This document shows positions 1-12,594 of a stretch of DNA of 64,000 bases, one piece after another. This DNA comes from Metallyticus violacea. Lineage: Eukaryota; Arthropoda; Insecta; Mantodea; Metallyticidae. The stretch lies in contig CM060831.1 of assembly GCA_030762175.1 (NCBI GenBank), forward strand, positions 28,221,001-28,285,000, written 5' to 3'. The position numbers were made by a program, and so were the translations under genes. Each line of letters opens with the position of its first letter. Position 1 is the stretch's first letter. A model generated the notes under the pieces. It was not told where the DNA came from. It saw only the letters and a list, made by a program, of their open reading frames with translations, and made no database searches.

Positions 1-140
1 GATGTTGTCTCCAACTGCATAACTTCTAGTCATCATGATGCCTTAGGCTGGTTTTACTGTCCCTATGAGTGCTAATACAGCAGTGGTAAAGAGAGATTGT
101 GCATGAAACTAGCTCCTGGAGTTAAAGGAAAAATGGATTA

Positions 141-1378
141 AGTAACAATGGGAGTGAGTAATGGGAACCAAGCTATCATGGAAGAGATTTTACCTAAAGT
201 AAAGGATATGGACAAGAGATTAGGAAACAAACTGGAGTAGAAAAAGAAGTAATGGAAATTAAGGACCATATAAGATATGAAATGCAAGACATAAGAACAG
301 AAGTAAGGAATATCAGAAGAAGATTAGAGGACATGGAACAGAGATGTCAAAGGTTTCAATTTAGTTATTGTGGGAGTTAAGAAAAGGAGTGGAGTGTGGC
401 CAATACAAGAAGTTAGAGAGATTTTGGAAGGAAGATTAGGGATGGTGTTACCGGGATGGGAGATTGGTGATGCTTACGGAGTTGGAAGATCAAGAGGAAA
501 AAGTATTATAGTTGTGAGATTTACTTCTGTGCAGTTTGTATATGAAGTTCTAAGATAAGCCAAGCAATCAAGAGGAGCCGATATTTTTATCAACAAGAAT
601 TTATCAGTGAAACAACGAATTCTTAAGAGGAAATTATTTCAACAAATGAAAATAGCAAGATCAGAGGGAAAACAGCTTTGATTTACAATCTAGGCAGATG
701 GTGGCTGTGCAGGAAAATGATATAAGTGATGACATAAGACTGTGTCAAAAGGATATGAATCAGCAGGATGCATCAATTGCCGTGGGGCTGGAAACTGACA
801 GGAAGTCCAAAGGTTGGGCAGAAAGCAGTTCCATTAGCACTAGAGGATGGACTGTCTGAGTTTAGGAGACGTATGCGAGTGGAAGGAGGTGTAGTGTAGA
901 TTACATCAAACGAGAGGGTGGAAGATAACGTAGTGGGTACGTCACGAAGGAATGACATGAGGCAGAAAATGGAAAGCAGTATCGCCAAGGATGGAGGAAA
1001 TACGGCTAGCACGTGGACTGGCAGAGCAAAGAAAGATGGTGTGGTCGGAGGGCAGTGAGGGTGGGTTGGAAGAGGTCATATTAACTTCAAATGGCAGCAC
1101 ACTCCTGCTAGACAAAGAAAAGGCGGCAACTTCAAAAGAAGGAATCGAGCTATGGAGCAAGAAAGTGTCTGAGAAATTTAAAAACAGAAAGGAATCGCAA
1201 TAGGGTATGGGGGAAGTAAGGAGATTGAGATTTTGGAACTGTGAAGGTTTAAAAAATAAAATGTATACAGAGAAGTTGAAACAATTACTAGGAAAGATAG
1301 TTTACTTGGAAATAGTAGAAACATGGTTAATGCAAGTGAATATAGAGATGAAGCTTGTGGATTCCTATGCACACATGA
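141..1378 (+). pseudogene. 5' part of an APE-type LINE: ORF1 and start of ORF2, degraded
   Basis: A coiled-coil-like stretch (about 180-340) leads into FNLVIVGVKK and an RRM-like region, VKFTS-type motif and INKNLSVKQRI, the usual L1/CR1-type ORF1 layout, with stops. From 1207 the frame reads FWNCEGLKNKMYTEKLKQLL and VETWL, the start of an AP-endonuclease domain of ORF2. Homology stops at about 1378, so the copy is 3'-truncated or interrupted. Confidence 0.7.
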
Positions 1379-1379
1379 C

Positions 1380-2280
1380 TTTCTCAAGAGCTTTTCCTGC
1401 AACAGATCTCTTTAAAATGGTGCAACAATGGCATAGCTTCTTCACTCATACAAAGAAAAACCTTGGCTTCATCTTCTTTCTATTGTGAAAGGCTTCACAA
1501 TGATTCAACAGTCAGGCACTTCCTAAGTTACACAAGCCCTGTTTAACTAAAATATACAGTAATACATATCATTACACTTCTCATGATATTTACATATTAT
1601 ATACATAAATACATAGGTTTTCAATGGTGATAATTCAAACAATAATATGGGGATAATAATATTAATTTTTATAATAACTGTTTTATCTACAGTAAGGTTA
1701 ATTACAATGATAATAATAAAGACCTTGAAAATAAAGCTTATGATGAGGGGTTCAGCATACAGCTTCATTTTTTATTTAAAATATGAAAAAGCAAAGACTC
1801 AAAAGTAGTAGTGTCTTTCCTGTTACTTCATATAGATAACATTTTGACAGAAGAAATCCAAAAATCCACCTCTTTTTTTAATAGTTTCAGGGGATAAAAC
1901 AGGAATCATGCAGTAGACTAATTCTTAATGGCACCATAGGGCCTTGATTATCAAAAGAGCGGTTAATCAAAAACTGAATTATCCATACAATTAGATATTA
2001 AATAATTTGATTTGGAATGCTAGTTAGTTAGTAAACCACAATTATACATAAGAAAAATGTGAACTATAATACTCTACTGTTTCAAAAATATATTGCATGT
2101 ACATTTAATGAAATGTTTTTGTAGTCAATGTTTCTCAATTTGCCAATTCAGCTATTAGACAGTAATTCTGAATCTGCATTCATATACCCCACACTTAGAC
2201 ATCTCTTTTTAAACAGCAACATTAGTGTTGCAATAGTTTACTGTAAAGCTTAACTTCCTCTAGCATATTACCATGGGAAA
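1380..2280. other. AT-rich non-coding sequence
   Basis: No conserved coding sequence or repeat family was recognised. It should be intron of Rbbp5 because the last conserved C-terminal motifs of that gene are not found here. Confidence 0.4.
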
Positions 2281-2306
2281 GATCAGGAATATGATGCTAC
2301 ACCAAC

Positions 2307-2519
2307 CTCTAAATCATCCTCTTGTTTCTCAGGTCCAATTTCCACTGATTTGTCTTCATCACTCAAATCAAATTCTGATTCCCTCTCCTCATATTCTACA
2401 TTTTCATCCAGCTCCTTGAAATCTGGTGCAAAGGCTGACCAATTCTCTACTTGATTTTGTGCCCATACTGATACCACACCACTTGAAATTGAAGCAATAA
2501 TTGGCCTTACTGGGTGCCA
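2307..2519 (-). CDS. Rbbp5: RBBP5 coding exon 9 (last one in window)
   Basis: Encodes [40 protein letters not shown], then the acidic segment [20 protein letters not shown]. Acceptor tttcag. Possible donors are gttggt (exon end 2307) or gtgtag (exon end 2303); reading through meets a stop at about 2283. Conserved downstream motifs are not found in 1-2300, so later exons are probably outside the window. Confidence 0.9.
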
Positions 2520-5500
2520 CTGAAAAAAATATGTAAACAAAGTAATACAAAAATATCCATGAAACAAATACATTTTAAATAATACGTAATGGTCATGACA
2601 TTCCAATCTTGCTCTATTGTACCAGATGATGATTCAGACAAATGGGATAAGGGGACTTTTTGGCCTAAATTTCCCAAATATTCACTTTAAGAAATGAAGT
2701 AAAAGATTCTGTAAAACCTCAGTCAGGAGTTCGACTCACTGGAAAGTGAAACATGGGCTGCCACATGGAAAATGGGAATGCTACCACTGGACCAAGGGAA
2801 AAACTAACACAAATTTTAAGGTGAATTTTTTAAAATAAGCCTAATTCTATTTCAAATAATTTTTTCAGATTTGGCATGCAACTAAGTTATAAATAAATTA
2901 GAGTAATATGACTAATATTATTTGCTTTTGCTCATCTTTCAACAGAACATAAAATAAGTGTTAAAGTAATTATTTTGTAAAATTCTTTGCTTATGCTTTA
3001 AAAATTATTTCCTAATATTTTTATACAAGTGTACATGCTTCTAATAATTCACATTGTCTGCTGTTTGAAACAATATAAGAATACTTTTGTTTTATGTCTA
3101 AATGCATTATTACTGGTTTCTATAATTAACAGAAATGCAGTTTTGAAGTTTTATGGTGATAGATGTGTCATTTTTCATTTTCTGCTCACTTAAGTTTAAA
3201 TAATTACTCATACTATGGCAAATTAAATAAAACTATTAATGGCTTGCTTTCCTCCGGTATTAAGATAGTGCACACATAGTTCACACATTTGAAAATAAGT
3301 ATCTCCTTGTGATATAAATAATACATTAATGTGTTCAGTTGTTAACACTAACTCCACTTACTTTTTAAAACTAGTCCAAAATTTTAAAAAGTAAGTGGAG
3401 TTAGTGTTAACAACTGAACACATTAATGCAGTATATATTTTCACTCCATTGTCTACAGCTTCGTAAGTACAATTTTTACTTAATCCTTGTGATATATTTT
3501 ATTAAAATTTTGCATATACATTGAATATTTCAAGAAAATGCCTACAGAGGTCACTCTGCTGCTTTTATATATATCTGTCTTCCAGTTAATATATGAACCA
3601 ATGGCTAAGCTAAAGAGGTACCTGAGAGTCTGAGGTTACCCAACTAAGTGCAGATGAATTGAATGTTATATATAGGATGTAAATAGAAGGAAAAATAAGT
3701 TTTAAAAAAAATCAGGTGTTCCTGCACTTTTGCTCAACTCATAGCACACTGAAAAAGGGCAAATATGATAAACAGAAACTCACATATACTGTTGCAGGGG
3801 AGCGGCTTAGTATGCATTGCTAGGTAACCACTCCCACCACAAGCCATGATTCTGTAATAACTGCAAGCATTCACAGAGTCTAGACTCTGGTTTCCAGTCA
3901 TCTAATGAACCCAGAATTACGAAGCATGTTTGCAGTTTTTCTTACACTTTCTCCATTTCTCTCATGCTTTGCTCTGAGTGAGATTGATGATTTTGTTGTC
4001 CATCTTATAAAACACCAATATTGTCCCTTTCTTTTGAAAGAAAAAGAAAAATATGCTTTAATGAATAAGAGACTGACACGCCTTATGAATATTGTACAGA
4101 AGGATGGAAGCCAAATAAGAACTTTCCAGTTTCAGTGGTACAGGGAGTATCCATGGCTTATAGCAAGTTCAATGAACTGTAAATTGTATTGTACGTGTGC
4201 ATATTATTTGGAGGAGACAATGAATGATGTGAGGGTAGTAGCATAAATTTTTTTCATAGAAGAGCATGCAAACATCAAATTTTTAAAATACATATATTGA
4301 ATGAACATTTTAATCTTCTTGCAAGTCGGTCCTTGTGGTCTAGTGGTAACAATACTTACCTCATAGACCCAAGATTGCAGGTTCAATCCTGGCTAGGGTC
4401 AATGGAATTTTCAGGTGTAAAAATTTCCTTCGAAAAAGGAGTAAAGGGTCCAGCATGTATTTATGGCATGGCATTATGGCATGTAAAAGAACCTCAAGCC
4501 TGAAAGAAAGACATCTGAGCAAAATTTGTCGGCCATTTCATGCCCTGAAGTGAATGGGACGCTGATGAACTGAGATGTTAAAGAGTGTCTGTAAACAAAC
4601 CAAATAAATAAAAAATCTTCTTGGAATAAGTAGAATCCATCATGCTTTAATAGAAGCAAAATGACTTTCAGTTCTAAAGCATAACAAATTGTAACTCACA
4701 TAAAGGAGTTATTGGAAGATTGATTCAAATGGTATGTTACATAGGGAATCAAAAACTTCCCTTTCATGGGCATGACGAGAGTAACTACTCTACCAATAAA
4801 GGTAATTATCTTGAAATACTTGCACATGAAGAACAGTTCATACAGAGTATTTGGAATCAAACTTAGGATTTAAAGGAACTTTGAGTGATATTAAAATGAA
4901 CTTATTGTGTGTAAACTCAGGTGGTAAATGAAAAAATTTAAAAGGAACTGTCAACTTGCGAATTCATATCTGTTTAGGAAGATAAAACTGATTGTGTCTT
5001 ATCAGTCCCAGATGAATGTTACATTTTGCTATTGTGCTGGCAGTACTTTTCAGGAGAGGTTTGTGGGATTTTATGATGTCCCAAAAGATAAGAGTGCTTC
5101 CGGATTTTCAACTTTTATTTGGGTATGTTAAGTGAGCAGGGATAGGTAAGAAATAATAAATTAATATGCCAAATCTATGATGAAGTCACAGCTGATGATG
5201 CAGGCAAAGGCCTGTGAAACATGTTCTGTATAATTCAAATGGTAAGTGGGCAATGAGAATATTAAATTCACTCACCAGCTAATTAAAAATATACTACGAT
5301 GAAGCTTCTGTAATGTCTGGTTCTGCAGGAGGTGTGCAAAGCATCATAAAACAAGAGTGTCCACTTGCAATGTTCATGTTATGCATAAGAATTCAATTTA
5401 ACCCTGCTAATTGGATTAAAAGTAATAGAGAAGGTGTTGGCTCTTCATTTACAATTTGACTGCCTTTAACACAATTTCAGCAAATCATCAAAGAGAACTC

Positions 5501-8500
5501 CCCAAGAGATATAGGTTTCAAACTATCACAAGCATGCACAACAAGATGGAACTTCCACTCCATAGCAACAGCAACAACAACTTCTCATTTTAAGGATTTG
5601 AAAGAAGCTTCCATGCACATCGATAATGATGAACAATGGGACAGTGAGTCTGTTAAAGGTGCTACTGGGTTAGTTCAGAGATTGGAGGACATTCTCTTTC
5701 TGATGTGTTTGTATAACAGGGTATTTTGCTTCAGACACCATTTATTCAAAAAGCTGCAAACAAAGTGTACATCTAATGTAAACATGTGCAACCATGAGAT
5801 AAAACTAACCATACATACTCTGAAAAATCTGCAAAATGAAGACACAGTCAGTTAACATCAGCAAAACACTGAATAATGATGTAGCATCACAATCATTTCT
5901 AGTACCATCACTTAAAATATATATGAAATAAATGATACAATAGTGGTTCAGATGGAAATACAATTTCAGGGGTATAAGAAAGCTTTCTGAACAACAAAAG
6001 TGAAGCAATTGCTGGAAATGTATCCATTATTTGAGAGTGAACAATTACAAGATGAACTTCTGAATGTGTACTCTGATGAAAGCAAACACCTATCGCCACA
6101 AATGCTACTTAAATATTTTTTGGATAACGGCCTTATGGTTTAAGAACAAATAATATGTCTAATTCATTTAGACCTCACATTTCCAGTGACAACTTGTTCC
6201 AGTGGAAGAAGTATGAGCACATTAAAACATCAAAACATTCTTAATGGACTCCATGAAAAATGCTACATTAAACAATTTAAGTACACTTGCATATAGAAGC
6301 ATCTATTGGATGAACTTTCCTAGAATCACAGCTTCAGGAATTGTGTCATTTATGTATTTGTAAGAAGAAAACAGTGTCATATGGAGTTAATCTACAAGAA
6401 ATCTTAAAACAAATCTCAGACCCAGTCAATTATAGCTAGCTACACCAATGAACTGAACATGGTAAAATGGGTGTTTATCTGTTAAGCAGCCTCAAGAAAC
6501 AGTTTTGATCTATGCAAATCACAAAAAGTTACAGAGAATCAAAAAAAATCCCAAGCAATATTTCAAATAACTGGTCTCTAGGAAATAACCTCGGGCTACA
6601 GAGGTTTTCATTCTCCTGAAAACAATGCAGAGATACAGGTAGCCACGCAGCATGATCCAGTCAACTCAAAAGGCAACAAGAGAGTTTGTAATATCTCGTC
6701 ATGCAGTATAAAAAATATAATAGTGTAGAATATAGTGTAGAAGATGACAGATGACAGATCACAGCAAAAAAAGTGATTGCAGCAGGCATTATGGGAGGAA
6801 GATAAAATGACTTAAAAGATATGGTTCTCCAGTTAAGCTTATTTTAATCTCATAGAACTGCTATAAAAAATATCCAGTTTTGGGGTAGACAGAAACCACA
6901 AAATATCTAGGTAAGAACTAGTCATAGAGCAAAAGTGACAGTCTGGGCACTATTCAGTTAGATTAATTGAATCATTCTTCTTCAGCAAAACTGTTACTAC
7001 TGTTCATATATAGCCTTATTAGAAAATAAATTTAAGCCTTACTTTACAATTTCCACCTTTTGTCCTGGATTTTCTGAGGGTAATATTTGGCGATCTAATG
7101 TCTCATTGTTATCCAATGTGCCATCATGCCAGATTCTTTCGGCCTCCCTTAATTCCTTTAAGAACCCAATGTATTATGGAAATGCATGTCCACATTGTGC
7201 AGTTAGGCCATGATATTAGTGAAGAACTATGCCAACAAGTCATCATGAAAATGCTCACTGACCCTCGAGAGTTGTTTGCTCTGGAGGCTACCATGAACAT
7301 TTAATAAAATAAACTTTATTTTAACTCCCTATGAGTATAATTTTTCTTTTGTAAAATAAAGCTGTCAAAAAAGATTAAATTTGTCGACTATTAACAGTTG
7401 GTGAAGCAATAAGAGTGTTGTTAAACTAATAAGAGCATTTTAACATGTTATTCACTTCACTATGATAGACCCAATTGTATGTTATTTTAAAATGTGTAGT
7501 ATTGATTTCAGTTACAGGCTGGCATACTAGGCAGCTGCATACTAGGAAAAACAAGTCATTAAGGCCATATGATTAGGCATGTAAAATAAGCTTAAGCCTG
7601 AAAGAAAAAGCCTCTGAGCAAAATTTATGCACCGATTTATACCCTGATTTAAATGGGATGCTAATGACCTCAGATGTTAAACAGCATCCGTAAATAAATC
7701 AATTCAACAATCAAGGTCATATAATGTGTGAAAGTAGCAGCTTGTAATTATATTTTTAATTAGCTGGTAAGTTGATTTAATACTCTTATGCTCCAATTAC
7801 CAAAGAATTATACAGAACATATCTTTGCCCGCATCATCAGCTGTGAGTCAACATGCAAAAGCCTGTGAAACATATTCTGTATAATTCAATGGTAAGTAGG
7901 ACATAAGAGTATTAAATTGATGCACCAGCTAATCAAGAATATATCAAATTTAAAATTCATTTCATGTCATAACTAATACAGTGAAGCAATTAATTTATTC
8001 TAAATTAGCTAGTGAGAAATTGTAGATAAGAAAATCAAGAAATTCAAACAAAAGAATAGGCTAAAACAGGTCACAACATTGTCAGCTAAAAAAAGAAAGT
8101 ACCATTCACAAGAAATTTACTTATCATCCTTGGGCCATCAAAGAATTCCAGAAAATACTCATGAGAGTTTCAGATTATTTTGTCCCCAATGAACAAATTC
8201 AGCCTAAATAAATTGCTCAACTATGGTGGTAATCATAGAATACCTGATGAGAAAAAGCCACGAATATATAAAAATCAACCATTTTGAAAGCAACAAATAT
8301 ATATTGGCAAAACAAAAAGAAGCATTGGTATTAACAGTGATTGCACGTCACTTTTGGAGAGTTAAATGATATAGAAATGGCAATCAAATTTGTGAAATTC
8401 ACAGACAGGCCCTTGGTGCTGGAAATATGGAGAAATAAAATTATAAAAAAAATATGAAGATATGGTTATGAACTTCTAGATCCCAAAAGAAGACAAATTA

Positions 8501-11500
8501 ATCCAAAAGTTCATAAAATGTCCATGAGAGCTACACCAAATCTATTCAACCAACAAGGAGTCTGGCAGTCGACTCACAGCTAATGATGCACGCTAAAGCC
8601 TGTGAGACATGTTTTGATAATTCAATGGTAAGTGGAGCATAATAGTATTAAATCGACTCGCTAGCTAATTAAGAATAAAAGAATATATTCGTTGCTTCAC
8701 TGTATTATTTCTGACACAAAATTAGCTTGTAATTAGTTTGAAGGAAGTTATAGGTTGTTGTGCATTTGTGTGTTACTTTGTGCTTTCATTCTGTGTAAAT
8801 TGTGTGCTAATTGTTCCTTCGTTATGCCACTACATAAATATAGTCTTGAAGGACAGGTTTTTAAGTGTGAAATGGATTCTTACAATCCATCGCATTTCAG
8901 GTAGAGAAACTATTTGCCAACTTGTTGAAAAGTTAAAAGAAACAGGATCTTTAAATGACAAGAAACATGTTCCAAAGCACTGTGTTCGTATGGAAGAACA
9001 GTTACATATAGGAATTTCCTATGCAGATGCCAGCAATGTATGGCTGCTGAGGGGCATCATTTTCAACATGCCTTATAACACAGGTTCTTATTATTATCAA
9101 TTTTAAATATAGTAACATTTTATGCTTTCAATCAAAATATAAATACTAAAATAAAAAACTACATTTACACATAACACTCTATCTCCTTTCAGGCCACTGC
9201 AATTCCACAATAAGAAGCTATGTCAGCCCTTAACTCAAGTACTTGTGACTGAAGTCCTAAGTCTTAAAAAAGCTATTCCTTCCAAGTGCTCTATTTGTTT
9301 ATTGCAAAGATAACTCTAAGAACTTGGATTTTTGCATCAACTTACTACAACATCCAAAAGCAGTTCTCCCTTTGTGCCATGCAGAATTTTCACAAGATTT
9401 CCTATACTCTTTTCCCAAACATATAGGGCATGCTGGCGTGCAGATCCTGCACAGATGTATTCCCCATCTCCAGAGAAGCAGCATTTCTTCCACATGGTTC
9501 TAAATGATAAATACAACAACTACATTAAGTTTATAGTTTGCCTCACTTTTTTAATATAAGTACGATGAGCATTCTAAAAGTTCACGGCCCGATTCAGAAA
9601 ACACAAAATTTAAGAGAATTTTTTTTTATTTTTCAACATAATCACCTTGTAAACCAATATATTTAGTCCAAGCATTTTCCAATCTTTTAATGCCCTCAAT
9701 AAAATAAGATTTGTCCAATAGTGAAAAAAAAAGCATCTTAGCTTCAACCTCATCATTTGATGTGAATCTTCATCTGTTCAGCCATTTCTTCAGGTTTGGA
9801 AACAAAAAGTAATCACTGGGAGCCAAATCTGGCAGATGTGAAAGCACTGGGATGTGAAGATCATACAGTTTTGCAGCAACAATCACAGACATGTGTGAAG
9901 GTACATTATCGTGATTAAAGTGAACTTTCTTTTTTGCAAGGTGTGGATGTTTCGGCTGCCATCCTTCAATTGGTTCAGTAGTAAAGTGTAATACTCCCCG
10001 ATGATGGTTCTGCCCTTCTAGAGGTAATCTACCAGCACCATATTGTGATAATTACAGAAAACCATAGCCATGATTTTTCATGCATATGAAACCATTTTTA
10101 CTTTCTTTGGTGCATTTTCATTTGTTGCCAGCCACTGTTTGTATTGTTCCTTCATCTCTGGGATGTATTCATAAATCTATGTTTCATTTGGTGTTTTGAA
10201 AAGCTAGAGAAACTCACTGGAATTGCATTTAAACAAGTCTACAACTCTTGAGAAATATTCATTCAAATGAGTTTTTGGTCCATTGTTAACAAACATGGCA
10301 CCCATCAAGCAGAAAGCTTTCTCATTCCCAAAACTTCATAAATTGTGGTGGACATGACATATCAAGATATTTTCAATGCCAGTCAACTCACATACCTTCA
10401 ATCCATGATCACCAAGTGTGACATTATGCATATTTGTCACAATCTTGTCAATTGTAGCAGCTTTGGGATGACCTGAGCACTCATCATATTGAAAGGATGT
10501 GTGATCAAGCTTAAATTCAGCAGCCCACTTTTTAACTATCAAAAACAAAGGGGAAGAATCCTTTAATGTGGAATCTAACTTCTTGTATTTCTGTTGGGAT
10601 TAAGCCCTCAAAATGAAGTACCTTATCAAAGCTTGTATTTCAGTTTTATCCATTTTGTAGAAGATGTTAATACTAGTTTGTTCATACGATAGTCACAAAC
10701 AAGTGATTACACTTATGTGTCATTATATAAAGGATGATACTTAAATATCATAGCAATTTGGCCATCTTCAGGACATCTCTTAGTCAGGCTGAGAACTTTT
10801 AGAACAACCCTCATAGATGAAGCATGAAGTTCAAATATGATATTTTAAAATATTAATATGGAACACAATTTGGACTGAGCACACACACCAAACATCTATG
10901 AATCCCAGACATTCCCATCATAGGGCATAATAATAAGTGATAGTCTAACATATTTCAAATTGAATTTAAACATAACACCTCAGAACATGTGTCTTTGAGT
11001 AATTGCTGTGTTAACATTTTAAAAAAATTGAGTCGAAATTGTAACATACACACCACTAAAATTCAATAAAATGGAAGACTAGTTTCGGGAGCCATCGCTC
11101 CTATCATCAGTTCCTGATCAACTCCAATTGACTCCATCGACTGATGATAGGAGCAATGGCTCCCGAAACTAGTCTTCCATTTTATTGAATTTTAGTGGTG
11201 TGTATGTTACAATTTTGACTCAATTTTTTAAAATGTTAATATTTAACACCACTGTTACAGAAGTTCAATATATTTTATACAATTGCTGTGTTACTAGAAA
11301 AACCTATTTGTTCATGGGGGCATTATCTGTTCTTTCTGGATTTCAATATTTCTTTCAAATAATGGGGATTGAGAATAAATGAAAAGAAATCCAAAATTAT
11401 GGTTTTTAAAAAGGTTTCAAATTGAGAAAGGACGAGTAATGGTAGAATAATGGAAGAGAAATAGAAGTGATAAGAAATATTTATTATTTAGGGGTGAGAT

Positions 11501-12563
11501 TAAGTTCCAATGAAAGTTAGAATGAGCAGAAAAAAATAACAATAGCAAAAGGGAAAGTAGCTATTAGCATTATATGAACTTGTTTAAGAAAAATACAAGA
11601 AATAAGTGTTAATCTTATTTTGATTTAGAGTAAAATGCTAAAAATCATGTCGTCACATTAAAACTCTCTTTAAGTTTCACAAACACACTTATAAAAGTAA
11701 TTTTGGTACATACTTTGCTGAAATTGACTCCTCAGTCGTTATTTTGGTTGACAATGTGAGGAATGTACCTCACGAAACATGTACCAAAATTACTTTTATA
11801 AGTGTGTTTGTGAAACTTAAAGAGAGTTTTAATATGACAACATGATTTTTAAATCAAATTAAGATTAACAAAAGTTTAACTGTGTGGATTCCGACATTCC
11901 GTAAACAAATAAGTGTTAGCTGGATTGAAAGAGTTATACAGCCACAGTACAGAATAAAATGTTATATGGAGTAGAAATTTGGGACATAGATAAAGTCTGG
12001 AAAAATGCTGATAAAATCCACAGAACCTTCTGTAAATTGGTTTTAGATTTACCTACAGCATCACCAAATGGTAGCACAGTTAGGACTAGGAAAATTACTA
12101 AAAGAAGGCTTATTGAAAGATCTATGAAATATATATTTAGAATTACTACATTGGAAGAGAATAGTATATTTAAAGAATTTTTTCGTATATATAAGAAATG
12201 TATGTGGAAAGGATCTTGGTCTCTTACAGAAATTTTACAACAGATAGGTATGGATGCTACATGAGTTAATAAGAAATATCAAAATAGAGGTTTCTTGAAA
12301 GAAGTGAGATTGAGACTGGAAGATATGAAAAGAGTAATGAAGATAATTAAAGAATGAAGTTACGGACTGTAGTGTTAAATTATGATGTTCCCAATGCACT
12401 AATAACCTGAGTTATGTGTATTGGAAGTAGGAGAGATAGGGAAGCAACTCTAGAAAGAATTATATTTGGAGGAGATATTTAGAGTATTCTTTGTTTTATA
12501 CTACTTGAGAAAGGGATGGAAAGCCTTAGATGATTATGAATTTGATTAAATATTTGTATAAGA

Positions 12564-12594
<31 letters not shown>

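Larger units (their letters stand above)
11014..11280. mobile_element. solo palindromic hammerhead element, subfamily D
   Basis: Long inverted arms (about 11022-11103 and 11146-11228) each carry a hammerhead. A short tail after the right arm resembles, in reverse orientation, the tail of the PLE at 12671-13907. AATTGCTGTGTTA at 11001-11013 and 11281-11293 is a 13-bp target-site duplication. Confidence 0.85.

Noticed and set aside
4322..4400. tRNA gene call at the SINE heads (also 38535, 55095, 57640, 61900)
   Set aside because: A and B boxes are present, but no full cloverleaf could be drawn and the sequences continue into SINE bodies or unrelated DNA.
7835..7890. Functional hammerhead in the palindrome at 7750-7940
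   Set aside because: Neither strand keeps both CTGATGA and GAAAC; counted as decayed.
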